From contig JAIXMG010000002.1 of assembly GCA_025201345.1 (NCBI GenBank), forward strand, positions 372,001-436,000: a stretch of 64,000 nucleotides of DNA, written 5' to 3'. The translations under genes were made by a program, and so were the position numbers. Numbering within the stretch: the stretch's first letter is position 1; each line of letters begins with the position of its first letter. The notes under the pieces were generated by a model. The model ran no database searches and was not told where the DNA came from. It was given only the letters and a program-made list of their open reading frames with translations. This DNA comes from Thamnidium elegans (lineage: Eukaryota > Mucoromycota > Mucoromycetes > Mucorales > Mucoraceae). Shown here one piece after another: positions 11,190 through 22,674 of this stretch.

Positions 11190-13961
11190 ATGCCACCTAT
11201 AAGAAAACTTGACGAAGCATTTCTTGCTCAACTATTAGATAATGAAAATACTAGAGATGGCATACTAAATACCAATATTGATTCAAAGTCTTTATCCACA
11301 GTACTTACCAAATTGACCACAACTTCTGACGCGTTACAACAAGAGTTATTCCAACAAGTGTATACACACTTTGATGAATTCTCTACTAGTTACAACACCA
11401 GTCAAGAACTCTATGGTAGTATCCTTAAACTTATTCAACAGGTAGATACCAGTGAACAACAAGTAAAAGAATCACAAACGATTGTTACAACAAGTATCGA
11501 AAAATATCAACAAGCTTTGTTAGCATCAGAAAAGAATAAAGTCAAGATTGACACCTTGGAAACACTGGAACAAATGTTGGATATTATTAATATGATTCAA
11601 TTGGAATTAAAAGAGTGCTTGTATTTAGAAGCTGTAGAGCATATTGCGAAACTTGAAACGATATTGAGTACATGGCAAGCAGATACAAGAGTGATGAATC
11701 TGTTGAATGAAAGAATGGCGAGTATGAAATTAAGCCTGATTCATCAATTGCAAGATGATATTCGAGCTTCTATACAATACAATATGGGGTCAATGCGTAT
11801 TTTAACTACGTTTAAATCGACACCGACATCTACAAAGTCTACGCATATTGGTCATGTCTTACAATCGTTACATCGTTTGGGTTTACTACCAGAAGAGATG
11901 ATGGGTATTCAAAGACTTGTTTTCAAGAATATATTTAACCCTTATTTTGAACAGGGTAATAGTCATTATTTACAAATAGATCATGTTACGATAGATGAAT
12001 TCAGTTCTGGTGGTGTATTACAAGTGATCAAACATACGCCACAAAACGAAGATGAAGAAGATATTCAAAAGATGGATCCTATATTGATGTTACAACAATT
12101 GGATAATATACTTGGATTCTTTTTTAAATACTTTTTTGAGAATACAAAAGATGATGAATTGAATTTAGTGTTTGGAAATGTTCTTTTACCTCAACTTGAA
12201 AAGACAATGATTACACATGGTATTGCGCCTGCTATTCCTTCCACCAAATACAACTTATCTGATTTCAATGTCATTGCACAAGCTGTTACTTCGTTTGAAA
12301 ATCAATGCACTTCAACTTACGGATATCAAGTTTATTCTGAAGATCCCAGTGTGTTGAGCTTGTATGTACAAAATATTGATAAACACTATGCCAAGAAGAG
12401 ACGTGAAAGAATTTTACAGGATGGAAGAAAAGTAATGGTACGTAAATTATACGATGCAGAGATGACACAAGTCAATGAAGACGGACATATCTACAAATAC
12501 CAAATCACGCAAACACCACAAATTCTTTCTGTGTTGATTTCGGATACGTTGGATGAAGCATCTCATTTATTAAAAGAACATCCTATATCGGCTACAACGT
12601 TAGTAGAAGGTATTCAGGATTTATTAGATATGTATCGTGCTATTATGCCAAGTTATCATCGACGTCAGTTTTTATCTGGCCCTGCTAGTTCGTTGATATT
12701 TAGAAACGACTGTTTGTGGCTCGCTAAGCAGATGACGTCTGTGGTTGCTGTTAAACCTGAATCTAAATCCTTTCATGCACTTGCCGCGGATTTAAATGAG
12801 GCGTCTAATCGATTACAGGAACTTGGTAAAGCTTGGTATGAAATTGCAATGATGCGTCGAGTGCAAGTAATTCAATCTCTATTGGACCAATTGGATGGGT
12901 TTACTGGTATGGCAGAGAACATTCGATTCCAACAAGACTGTGAACAAACGATTACCAAAGTCATTCAACTTGTACACTCTTTTGCAGCAGAGACACAACC
13001 TGTTGTAGATGAGACTTTGTTCTTGGACATGCTTGGTAGAATTGTAGGTAGTATCCTGGGTCGTCTTATTCGAGATATTGAGGAACTAGCAGATATTGGA
13101 GCTGATGAATCTCATGTGATTGCAGTGACCTTAAATAGTCTTACACAACTTGTAAGTGCGTTTGATTTACCTGGTAAAGATGCTACAGAAAGTTTTGTCT
13201 CTGAGTTAGTAGATAGTTGGGAAAAATTTTGGCTTGTCAAAGATATCCTAGAAATGAATATGCGTGAAATTATGGATGCGTATCGACGTGGTGTTTTACA
13301 CATGTTTGAAAAATCTGAATTGGTCGGTTTGCTCTGCGCTTTGTTTGCTGATACCGAGTTGAGAGAAGCAAATATACAGGAAATTAAAACGGGTAGATTG
13401 GCTCAGGAAAGATCGGTCGCGGCACCATCACAAACAGTGGTTCATCAGCCTACCGCTACTAATGCTGCTTCTGCTTTGTCTAGTTTGGTAGCTGCACCTA
13501 CAAGCACACCAAGTCCTGTGCCTTCATTAACTACTAGCGCTCTTGAATATACACCAGACGACGATATGGAAGTAGCAGAAAGTGGGTGGGGAGATGATGA
13601 CGATGATGATTTATTTGCGGATGAACAACTTCTTCAAACTATCGCTACACCACCTACTGTATCTAAATCATTAGAACCATCGCCTTTATTAGAAGTTGAC
13701 ATGATGGATATGGAAGATACTGAGGGCGGCTGGGGAGATGCAGATCAAGACATATTTGACGAAGAACCTACTAATATACCTGAAGAGAAGAAATCTATTG
13801 ATACAACAGTTGTTGCTCAACCATCTAAAGATAAATCCACTCCTGTACTTTCGCGTGCGTTAGACTTTCAAGCTATTGATAGTGAAATTGATAACGAGTT
13901 AAATGATGGGTGGGGTTGGGATGATGATGATGATGACCTGTTTAAAGAAGAAACTAAATAA
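11190..13961 (+). CDS. ZW10: ZW10/Dsl1-family tether subunit
   Basis: A single uninterrupted frame of 923 residues. ZW10/Dsl1 proteins form the Dsl1 (NRZ) complex that tethers COPI vesicles from the Golgi to the ER; animal ZW10 also works at kinetochores. The N-terminal third is helical and coiled-coil-like. The central region carries the family signature IFRNDCLWLAKQM (about residues 507-519), matching the conserved NDC block of ZW10. After a Pro/Ser/Thr linker the C-terminus has three acidic tryptophan motifs (ESGWGDDDDDDLF, EGGWGDADQDIF and DGWGWDDDDDDLF). These resemble the acidic Trp segment of yeast Dsl1 that binds the coatomer. The gene is intronless in coding sequence, unlike most neighbours, although a leader intron is likely. 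A RINT1-type relative is less likely because of the NDC block. Confidence 0.8.
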   Translation: MPPIRKLDEAFLAQLLDNENTRDGILNTNIDSKSLSTVLTKLTTTSDALQQELFQQVYTHFDEFSTSYNTSQELYGSILKLIQQVDTSEQQVKESQTIVTTSIEKYQQALLASEKNKVKIDTLETLEQMLDIINMIQLELKECLYLEAVEHIAKLETILSTWQADTRVMNLLNERMASMKLSLIHQLQDDIRASIQYNMGSMRILTTFKSTPTSTKSTHIGHVLQSLHRLGLLPEEMMGIQRLVFKNIFNPYFEQGNSHYLQIDHVTIDEFSSGGVLQVIKHTPQNEDEEDIQKMDPILMLQQLDNILGFFFKYFFENTKDDELNLVFGNVLLPQLEKTMITHGIAPAIPSTKYNLSDFNVIAQAVTSFENQCTSTYGYQVYSEDPSVLSLYVQNIDKHYAKKRRERILQDGRKVMVRKLYDAEMTQVNEDGHIYKYQITQTPQILSVLISDTLDEASHLLKEHPISATTLVEGIQDLLDMYRAIMPSYHRRQFLSGPASSLIFRNDCLWLAKQMTSVVAVKPESKSFHALAADLNEASNRLQELGKAWYEIAMMRRVQVIQSLLDQLDGFTGMAENIRFQQDCEQTITKVIQLVHSFAAETQPVVDETLFLDMLGRIVGSILGRLIRDIEELADIGADESHVIAVTLNSLTQLVSAFDLPGKDATESFVSELVDSWEKFWLVKDILEMNMREIMDAYRRGVLHMFEKSELVGLLCALFADTELREANIQEIKTGRLAQERSVAAPSQTVVHQPTATNAASALSSLVAAPTSTPSPVPSLTTSALEYTPDDDMEVAESGWGDDDDDDLFADEQLLQTIATPPTVSKSLEPSPLLEVDMMDMEDTEGGWGDADQDIFDEEPTNIPEEKKSIDTTVVAQPSKDKSTPVLSRALDFQAIDSEIDNELNDGWGWDDDDDDLFKEETK

Positions 13962-15351
13962 ATAAAAAACCATGTTGTAATTTTAAAAGTTTTTTTTTTA
14001 TTCTAATGTTTTAGCACTGATTTCTTTATCTATAAGATTCCCTCGAAGAGTGGATTACGCCTCTTGCAAATAAAACCTGTCGGGCTTTTATTCCGTAGTG
14101 TATTATAAATTTCTTCTCCTAATCATGCACGGATAACAACTAAAATGATTTGAAGTTTAAAATGGCTAGATAGGGCCATAAAGGTCACTAATAAGATTTT
14201 GAATACAAGCATAATTAATTCGACTCGATAAGTTTTCCTCTGTCATCATTCTCCAGGCATTATCCAATACCAAATAACTATCTGTATTCATGAGAGATTC
14301 GTTTATATTACTTTTTCACTGGCTTCTACATCTTGAAGTTTTGATTCAGTTGAAAGCTAATAGACTGGTGCTCACTCACCGTAAATGGGTTTTACGTATT
14401 TTATAATAGTGCTAGTATATAATTATATCCTTTTATTTATTGTCAAAAAGTATTATTTTCATATGTTTCCATGGAAATTGTATTTGTTTTTTATCTTTTT
14501 AACTTGCGCAAAGTAAACAAACCATGCAAAAAAAGGGAGTGGTACAAATTAGGCATACTTTTCCTTTTTTTTTTTTTGCTTTCTTCAGCTTTATTCGCTT
14601 ACTTTTATTTCTTGGTACATCCTTCAATAGCATTATTTGGATATAAGAAGAGGTGATACTACTAGAGTAAGTATATATAAAAAGGAACAAGTGAAAGTGT
14701 TGGCAGTTTATAAAAAAATAATACGTCATATCTACTCAAGTATAAACAAAAACAACTTCGAGGAAAGTATGCTTTTTTTTAGATACTTTCTTTTTTATCA
14801 CACAAGTATTATCTACATCCCAAGTAGTATTTTTCGCTTTTTTGTAAAGGAGAATATACGAAAAATATAATTTGTATCTATACCGATTTAATCATACGAA
14901 TTTTCCCTAGCAATAAACTGATATATCTTTTTATTTTATGAAAAAAAAAAGAGTCTTTTGTTTACATGAACATTTATGGAAGTAACTAATTAATTAATCA
15001 CATGAAAAAAAAAAGATAAAAAAAAAAAAGAACGTACTGGAACATGTACTTTTCTATATAAAGAGTCTTTTTTCACTCCTTATTCTCAAAAAAAAAAAAA
15101 AAAAAAATTCTACCACTGCTTCAAAATAATCTGATTGCTCTAAATGGTTGGTCCTCTTCTTTCCTATAAGGCCGTGGTTAACTCTGCTTATATCCTCTCT
15201 TGAGAAATACACGGACTTTTAGGTATGCTACTTTTCTTTTTATTTTTTTAAAAAAAAAAAACCTTTCTCTAATACTTTTCTAGTTACTAAATGTAAAAAA
15301 AAATGTTACCTTGTGGCGTACGGTCTCTCTTACTCTCTACCTATGGCGTTT
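13962..15351. other. Gene-poor spacer
   Basis: AT-rich sequence with A/T homopolymers and T-run/A-run pairs (for example 15241-15261). Short open frames at 14471-14870 on both strands are lysine/phenylalanine/isoleucine-rich and unconvincing. I see no supportable gene. Confidence 0.5.
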
Positions 15352-15670
15352 TCAAGTAAAAGATGTTGGCTCTGCCGTTTTGATGATGATGTCGGAAAGC
15401 ACTCTAGCGACTAGGATGGTCATCATCGGTCCAGTTCTTTTTTTTTTTTAAAAAAAAAAAGGTTGGGTTATAAACGTACTTGGTCCTCGACTAGCTTGTT
15501 CAAGAAACGCTTATCCTTTGGTTATCAAGTAAAAGATGTTGGCTCTGCCGTTTTGATGATGATGTCGGAAAGCACTCTAGCGACTAGGATGGTCATCACC
15601 GGTCCAGTCCTTTTTTTTTTAAAAAAAAAAGATTGGATTATAAGCGTACTTGGTCCTCGACTAGCTTGGT
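15352..15670. repeat. Tandem direct repeat, ~172 bp x 2
   Basis: Copy 1 starts at 15352 and copy 2 at 15525. Both begin TCAAGTAAAAGATGTTGGCT and end near CTCGACTAGCTTG. They differ at only a few positions (for example CATCATCGG versus CATCACCGG), and each carries a T-run followed by an A-run in the middle (about 15437-15460 and 15611-15630). High identity implies a recent duplication. No coding frame is maintained. Confidence 0.85.
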
Positions 15671-16825
15671 TCTCAAGGGAAGGGTATTCTCCTCTGTCTT
15701 TAGACTATCTTTGGGGCTGTCTGAAAAAAAAAAAAAAAAAAAAAATAATCTGTTATCAAGCGGAATCTCAAGCACCTTCAATAATAATCTTATGCTTCAC
15801 ACTTGACACAAAAAATAAAAATTCCTTTCCTCTTTTAATAAATTTACTTGCTATTTTTTTCTTATAAAACAAAATAAAACATTATTCTCTTTTGTAAATA
15901 TGACCAATAGGATTCACAACTGAAACAAAAACTCTGGCGTGAGAATACAACAGTTCGATAGCATAACATATACATATATTACCATTAGTGAGGATAGTTG
16001 GCCTTCAATCTGCTCTTTACAGTCGAATATGAGTTATAATAGCGGAAACGCAGATCAAACTAGTTGTCATAGTACCGAATTGTCGGTATAGTAACTTGTA
16101 AACCTTAAATTACTTCTCTTTCTTTATCTCCTTTTTATTAACTGTCGTTGCATTATTCTTCCTTCACTTTGGAATAAAAAGTTGCGATATTACATATACT
16201 ATTATGTAATTAAAATTTAGGCAGGGCATTTTTTTTGTACGCGCGAAAAAAAAGGCTACGTCACTCTTTTTTTCTCAAATAGTGTAAACTAACAATATTT
16301 TAACCTCATGTCCTCTAATCTCTATTACATGTACAATATACATTGTTATTCTACCTTAAACTCGACTAGTCAATACTACCTAATATTGTTCAAGACGATA
16401 TCTTGAAACTAAAAATTCAGTTGGGTGGCGGGGTATTGTAAATAGTTTATTGTGTTACTAATATTTCTTATTGGGCAAAACAACGATCGACTTTTTATAT
16501 GCAGCTTTAGGCTGTCAGGTACAAATGTAAGTATACATAAACACTATATAAAAGCACTCAACCAAACTCTGTTTTGGGTTTCTTCACTTCTTGTTTCCTC
16601 ATTTTTATTAACTTTAATTTTGATCATTTTGAAAGATTAAGCATCTGAAGGTTTTTTTTTTTTTTTCTGTAATGAAAAAAAAAGAACCAAACCATGAGTA
16701 CATTGAGCTAAAAAAAAGCTCTTTAGTTTTCTGAACTAATAATTATAATAGCTTTTTTAGATGCTTCTTCCTAGTGCTATATACTTTGTATGGTGGCGAT
16801 TGTTCCTCAAGAATACTGGTAACTC

Positions 16826-18900
16826 TAGGTACTGAAACCCCCCCCCCATCTTCCGCTTGGCGTCTCTCAAAAGTACATGTACTTGTTGTAATTACAGCTT
16901 ACCAAATGGTTACCTTATGAAGATGTGTCAAGGGCGGCGATTGCGAAACGTGGCGCCGGAAGTAACTCAGTTACTTCCTAATTCCGCTTTAAAAGGACGG
17001 TTCAAGGCGTATTAGTTGGTGGCTATATGTGTAGCCTATTGCTCACTGTTAGAACTTTTACTTCTAACTATTACACCTATAGTGACACTAATTTAAACGA
17101 TCCTTTTACCTTACCTTATTGATCCGCTTCATATCGTAATCATGGTAAACTACTTTATAACAAGTTTGTCTTTGAAAAACCTCAAGTCGATCATGTCGGT
17201 TTATTTCTCAACGGTGATCGACGTATGGTACAAGGCTTAAGGCAACTCCGGGTACAGAAAAAAAATCCCATCTTCCACTTGGTGTCTCTCAAAAGCACAT
17301 GTACTTGTTGTAATCACAGCTTACGAAATGGTTACCTTATGAAGATGTGCCAAGGGCGGCGATTGCGAAAAGTGGCGCCGGAAGTAACTATGTTACTTCC
17401 TAATCCCGCTTTAAAGGGACGGTTTAAGACGTATGATTTGGTGTGCTATCTGTGTAAATTATAATACCCTTGTTAGGACTATCACTTCTAACTATTACAT
17501 CTATAGTGGCACTAATTCAAACGACCCTTTTACCTTACCTTATTGTCCAGCTTCACATGTTAATCATGATAAGCCACTTTATAATAAGTTTGTCATTTGA
17601 AAAACCTCAGGTTGGTCTGGCTTTTTTTTTCTCCTTTGGCAACGTGGTAGTTCGACTCCATCTGGTTAATCTGTCAAATAGGTATTATTATTATTTTATG
17701 AATACTTGGTGGTTATATTTAGGTGTGGTATACTGACAAGCAGTTGTCCAAAGCATGAATTGATCAGTATATGAATATTATATTTGATGGGTAACTCTTT
17801 TGGATGTATTTTTTTGATACTAGAAGGTAAGCAAAAATTAAAGGATAAAAGGGAATACCAGGAGCTGATTCCATTAATTTCTATACTTATATAGCTTGCC
17901 GTGCTCTCTTTCTTTTTATGCTGGTGGTGATGGTCTTTCGAAGCAAGTTTTTTATACGAAGTATAGAATACATTGTCAATTATTAACTCTTGGGGTCACT
18001 AAAAACAAAAACTGCACTCTGCTTGGTGTCTTTCAAAGCTACAAATTGGTTATAATGATTTGCCAAATAATTACCATGTTACTAGGACTTCTTAACTAGG
18101 GATACTGTCACGGCTGGAAATAATACTTTCTTCTATCCCCTAATGGTACTTCGATGTGTTGGTATAGCTACTATGAGATACTGTAAAGGACCTTTACGGC
18201 TGGAAATCATACCTCCTTCTATCCTCATACCAGAACTAGTTCTCACGGTTTAATATAGTGATCATAAGGTGAAGATTTGTAATGGATTTGCGATTTTAAA
18301 AAACTACAGGTTGATAGTTATTACAGTTTTCTTTTTATTCTTTTAACGACAGAGTTCATCTTCATCTCGTTAACCAGTCAGAGTGTTGTTTTTTTTGGGA
18401 AAGGTAAAAAGTAAATTGCGTATACTGTTTTAACAATATGACAGACAGCTAATATAATCATAATAACTAGTAGTTACATAACTTTTAGACATCGTATGTC
18501 GTATAGCTTGCAAGATTATTGGTGATCCTTAACTCTGGTTTGTGAAAAAAAAAAGGTTCCACTTTGTGTCTTCAAAGTACACGTTTGTTATAATGGATTT
18601 ATCGGGTGGGTTACTTTATGGTGGCATGTTGACCACGGAGGAAAGCTGAAGCGATCCCCTTCTTCTACCCTCTGAATAGCATGACTGAAGACGTATTAAT
18701 TGGGTTTCCTATGGGTGAGTGCAATTTCATTGCTGCTGGAATTTTCACTTCCAATTATCCTCATAGAAAAATCTACTTAAACGTGCTAGCGATAACGCTT
18801 GTTATCCCTTTCGTTGTACTATTTTGCAGAGATCCATATCGTAATCATGAGATAAACACTTGTAGTTTTCGTCTCTTCTTTTGATACTAGAAGGTAAGAT
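16826..18900. pseudogene. Decayed tandem copies of an unknown gene
   Basis: At least two long related blocks (about 16826-17225 and 17249-17615, period near 420 bp) share most bases, including TTACCTTATGAAGATGTG and GTGGCGCCGGAAGTAACT. More diverged relatives lie at about 17985-18260 and 18530-18900. On the plus strand protein-like text appears in shifting frames (for example NGYLMKMCQGRR, FTSNYYTYSDTNLNDPF, YNKFVFEKPQVDHVGLFL, and in the last copy EDVLIGFPMGE and FTSNYPHR), interrupted by stops and frameshifts. The 20-mer TTTTGATACTAGAAGGTAAG occurs at both 17812 and 18879, looking like a conserved exon end plus splice donor. I do not recognise the protein family. It appears to be a dead tandem gene cluster rather than an active locus. 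Confidence 0.55.
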
Positions 18901-19775
18901 AATTGGTTGTTTTGAAAAGAAAAAAAAGTTAAATGCAATATATTTTATCGTTTAGGTGCTGAATTATTATTAAGATGGAAGTATTTGCAAGTATTAGACA
19001 AAGAAAAGGAGTATCACCTCTTTTTTTCTTAGTGAAAAAGGAAAAAAGGGGGCCTGTAAAAACGGCACTACTAAGGCTGCTGGTGTTGTTTTCTTTCGCA
19101 CCTGACAGCGATCATGGCTTTCCATGACACTCTAAACTAATAATTTGTATAATGTTGTAATTTCTAGTGTGATAATATATATATATTTTTTTTGGGTGGA
19201 GAAACTCTAGCCTCTTTTTTTTTATTTATAAAAAAAGAGGGGGAGGGAACTCTGCTCTTTTTTTATATAAAAAAATAGTGGGGGAAAATCCTCTGCTATT
19301 TTTTTATATTAAAAAAATAGAGGGGGAACCTCTGCCATTTTTTTTTATGAATGGTAGTTGGTTTGCGCTGTATTTATCTGTCTTTTTTTTTATATACAAT
19401 GTTGTACTTTATAATGTGAGAATATTATTTATTAAATAGGAGAGAGAAGCTCTGTCACTTTTTTTTTTGTACATTGACCGCGATCGCAGCTTTCCATGAC
19501 ATTCGTAATTAATGAGTTGTATCGTGCAAAAATATTGTTTATTTTTTTAGAGGGGGGGAACTCGGTTTGCCTCTTACCATTAGTCAAGAATTAACGCAAT
19601 GGCTATAAATAAAATTAGTCTTAGAGACGTGCGTAAATGAGGTGCAAAAACCTTGTGTGTAAAAAGAACCTGTTAAATTTTGGGCCTGCTTTTTTTTTTA
19701 TAAAGCAAAAAAAAATTGTTTTTTTTTCTCTCTCTCTTTTACTTTCCTTTTACTTTTGCCAATTCGATAAAACAA
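18901..19775. other. Spacer with AT-rich repeats
   Basis: Contains two diverged copies of a segment with CAGCTTTCCATGACATTC-like sequence (about 19102-19150 and 19475-19530) and the hairpin cluster listed separately. The final pyrimidine-rich stretch (about 19715-19760) leads into the FAM50 gene. Confidence 0.5.
19206..19356. repeat. Tandem AT-rich hairpin units
   Basis: Three to four consecutive units of about 40-45 bp, each CTCTGC-T-run, a short TATATA loop, A-run, then a G-rich tail (ATAGAGGGGGAACC type). Each unit is an imperfect inverted repeat able to form a stem-loop. A partial further unit with GGGGG lies near 19548-19565. No function is evident. Confidence 0.7.
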
Positions 19776-21166
19776 ATGAATGCGAACGGTGAAGGTCATC
19801 GTCAGTCTATGCTTGAAAAGCAAAGACAAAAGATATATGCCGAGTCTGAAAAAGAGCGTCAAAAGAATGCTAAAGTAAGTTGATCAATGATAAAAAAAGA
19901 AAATACCACTTTCTAATCTTTTTATTATAGATGAGCGAAGTACGCGTTGGTTCAGATAAATTCGTAAAGACAAAGACAGATATCGAGTCTCAATTGAAGA
20001 GTAGTACGATTGGTTTAACTGAATTAAAAGATTACAGAAAGATTCGTGAAAATCTTGAAGAGCAACAAAAGCGAGAAGCGGCATCTACAGCCCCTTTAAG
20101 GTAATACACATAAAGGCTCGCTCTTTTTACATGATAAATAATAACAATAATTATAAAAGTGATGAAAAGAAGAGAAAGAAGAAGAAGAAGCAACCGTTAA
20201 AGTTATCATTTGCTGGCGATGATGATGAAGAAGAGGAAGAGGAAGAGGAGGAAATTGTACCCAAAAAGAGAAAGATGTTAAAGGATCCTACAATTGATAC
20301 TAGCTTTTTACCTGATAGGGAGAGGGAGGAAAGAGAACGTATTGAACGTGAAGAGTTACGAAAGGAATGGATCTTGAAACAAGAAGAAATCAAAAGTATA
20401 TATATTTTTTCTTTTTCTTTGCATAAAAAGACACTGATCGTTATTCGTTGATCATTATTCTCGTAGACGAACTTATCAATATTACATATTCATTCTGGGA
20501 CGGTAGTGGACATCGTAAAGTTGTCAAGGTAAAACTAGTATACATGTGAAAAAAAAAAGATAGAAGGACTTACATTATATATATAGTGTAAAAAAGGTGA
20601 TTCAATCCAACAATTTTTGGAAGCGTGTCGTCAACAATTCCCTCAGTTGCGTGGCGTTAATGTAGATAATTTACTGTATATTAAAGAAGATTTAATTATT
20701 CCTCATGTAAGCTCTAATAGAAAATATATAAAAAAATACACCCTTCAAACTGACAGCGAAAAAAATGACAGCATTATACATTTTATGATTTTATTATAAA
20801 CAAAGCAAGGGGTAAATCTGGTCCGCTATTCAACTTTGACGTTCACGATGATGTTAGATTGATAAACGATGCTACTATTGAAAAGGACGAGGTAAATTTA
20901 TAAAACTGTGTAAAACTATGTAAAAAAAAAATCTAAGTTTTTTTTTTTTTGCAGTCTCATGCTGGTAAAGTAGTTGAGAGATCATGGTATGAAAGAAACA
21001 AGCATATTTTCCCTGCTAGTCGATGGGAGGTATTTGATCCCGCAAAATCTGTAAGTTACAATAGTATATTTACTCCTCTTCCCCCTATATATAATCTAAC
21101 TTTTTTTCTATGTACATGTAGTATGGCAAGTATAAAATTAAAGACAGTGGTCAAAAAGCTTTTTAA
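19776..21166 (+). CDS. FAM50: FAM50/XAP5-family nuclear protein
   Basis: Eight exons (19776-19874, 19931-20100, 20160-20395, 20467-20528, 20587-20706, 20772-20891, 20955-21050, 21122-21166) encode 315 residues. The N-terminus is a charged helix ([18 protein letters not shown]), followed by a Lys-rich and Glu-rich low-complexity segment with a nuclear-localisation look ([16 protein letters not shown]). The XAP5 domain then runs to the end: [82 protein letters not shown] and [17 protein letters not shown]. Family members are nuclear and associate with spliceosomes in animals; the precise fungal role is not settled. The gene is convergent with the Pus3 gene downstream (173 bp between stops). Confidence 0.93.
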
Positions 21167-21339
21167 TTGCAATAGGGTTTTTTTTAAATAAAAAAAAAAT
21201 TTGTATAAATAAAAATAAAAGAATGTCTTCCTGATTTATATATAGAGCCACGGCGCATGTGCTATCTTAGACTTGTTCACATTTTATTTTCCTTTTTTTA
21301 ACAGCTGGGTTAAATAGTAGATTCAAATAAGGTTTTTTT

Positions 21340-22674
21340 TTATTCAGCATTAAGTAAAGCAGCCTTTTCTTGTCTCTCGACCTTTCTCTTTTTACGTACT
21401 TCAAACTTTTCCTTTTTCAACTCATCTGTATCACAACGAGGTCTTTCTAAAACCGTTTTATATTTACCCAACCTACTTTCTTTACCGCCACCTCTTGGAA
21501 TAGTTGCCATACCAGTAGGACCAATCACTCCACGATCCTTGACAAAATCCAATACTGTCTTTATAGAATCATCAGGCATCTTGACAGGGAACTCGCCGAC
21601 CATTGTTAAATAATTTTGATAGGTAATGGATCGAACCATTTGTTGCACCCAAAGTTCATTAAAGTGTAAATAAGTTCTGTAAGAAGAAGGTAAAGGATCA
21701 TATACACTATCTCTAAACGAATAGGTCCAGTTTAATCCTTCAAATTCACAATCGTACAAAACTAAAGGTAAATCGCTTGCCATTGGGAAATCAGGTTTAG
21801 CTGAAACTTTTTCAACATCCAACAAATCGCGTACAATCTCTGGTGCCTCTAATCCTTGACCCACCAAGAACAGCAACGACATCATAAATCGAACCTGATG
21901 CCATAAGAACGCTGTACCCTTTAAAACAACTTCGTAGAAATCACTTCCTTCTCCAACTCCATCAGATAACGTGTATTGTACTGGATTAATCTTCATGGAT
22001 AAAATAACTCGTTCATATGAAAGTACATTCTTGGAAGGATCCATCTTGCAAAAGTTTCTAAAATCATGGCGTCCTTCAAAGTATGTACATGCCTTACGCA
22101 AATTATCTAAATTCATCTTTCCTCGATTGAAAAAATATTTGTAGGTACGTGCTGTGCAATGGAATCGTGCGCTGAAATCTTCTTCGACAGGTGCCCAGGA
22201 TAAAACTCGAATATCGTCTGGTAACATGCGATTTAAGGTATCGATATAGGGGAACTCTTCGGAAGGTGCTAAAAGTTCGGGTGAAGGATCAGAAGCCAAC
22301 TTTCGAGATCGAACAATGATGCCAATCACTTGACCTAGCCCACTGACTCCCTTGTCTGTACGTCCACATCGTGTATAATCACTTTCTTCAATATTCTCGA
22401 CTAATTTACAGCTAATTAAGGCCTTGAATAGCATATCTTCAATAGTAGGAAGTCGCTCGGGTTCATGTTGACTAGCATATCCAGAGTACTCCCAGCCAAT
22501 GTACGCAACACGCAAAGCGATTTTACGCTTGGTATATTTAGCCATATCAAACGGTCTCTTTTTATATTCTTTTCGGTTGGCTTTAGGCTTTTTTTCAAGG
22601 GCCACTTGCTTTTCAAGCTCTTGAATACGAGCTAGTAATTGCTCTCGTGTAGAATCTTGATATCTGGAGGTCAT
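21340..22674 (-). CDS. PUS3: tRNA pseudouridine38/39 synthase
   Basis: Single-exon gene of 444 residues from the ATG at 22674. A longer frame reaches 22713, but the internal ATG (MTSRYQDS) better fits the family and lies after a run of A/T leader. The enzyme isomerises uridine 38/39 in the anticodon stem of many tRNAs (yeast Deg1). The TruA-type fold is evident: ALRVAYIGWEYSGYASQ, then TRCGRTDKGVSGLGQ with the catalytic Asp at about residue 107, later FSARFHCTARTYKYFF, YFEGRHDFRNFCK and LKGTAFLWHQVRFMM. A short N-terminal coiled-coil and basic segment (LARIQELEKQVALEKK) precedes the domain. The basic C-terminal tail (EVRKKRKVERQEK) suggests RNA contact or nuclear import. Divergent from the SET-domain gene with 172 bp between start codons. 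Confidence 0.95.
   Translation of the reverse strand: MTSRYQDSTREQLLARIQELEKQVALEKKPKANRKEYKKRPFDMAKYTKRKIALRVAYIGWEYSGYASQHEPERLPTIEDMLFKALISCKLVENIEESDYTRCGRTDKGVSGLGQVIGIIVRSRKLASDPSPELLAPSEEFPYIDTLNRMLPDDIRVLSWAPVEEDFSARFHCTARTYKYFFNRGKMNLDNLRKACTYFEGRHDFRNFCKMDPSKNVLSYERVILSMKINPVQYTLSDGVGEGSDFYEVVLKGTAFLWHQVRFMMSLLFLVGQGLEAPEIVRDLLDVEKVSAKPDFPMASDLPLVLYDCEFEGLNWTYSFRDSVYDPLPSSYRTYLHFNELWVQQMVRSITYQNYLTMVGEFPVKMPDDSIKTVLDFVKDRGVIGPTGMATIPRGGGKESRLGKYKTVLERPRCDTDELKKEKFEVRKKRKVERQEKAALLNAE

Noticed and set aside
17641..17665. B-box-like GTTCGACTCC suggesting a tRNA
   Set aside because: No A-box, acceptor stem or anticodon arm can be folded around it, and it lies inside a decayed repeat region.
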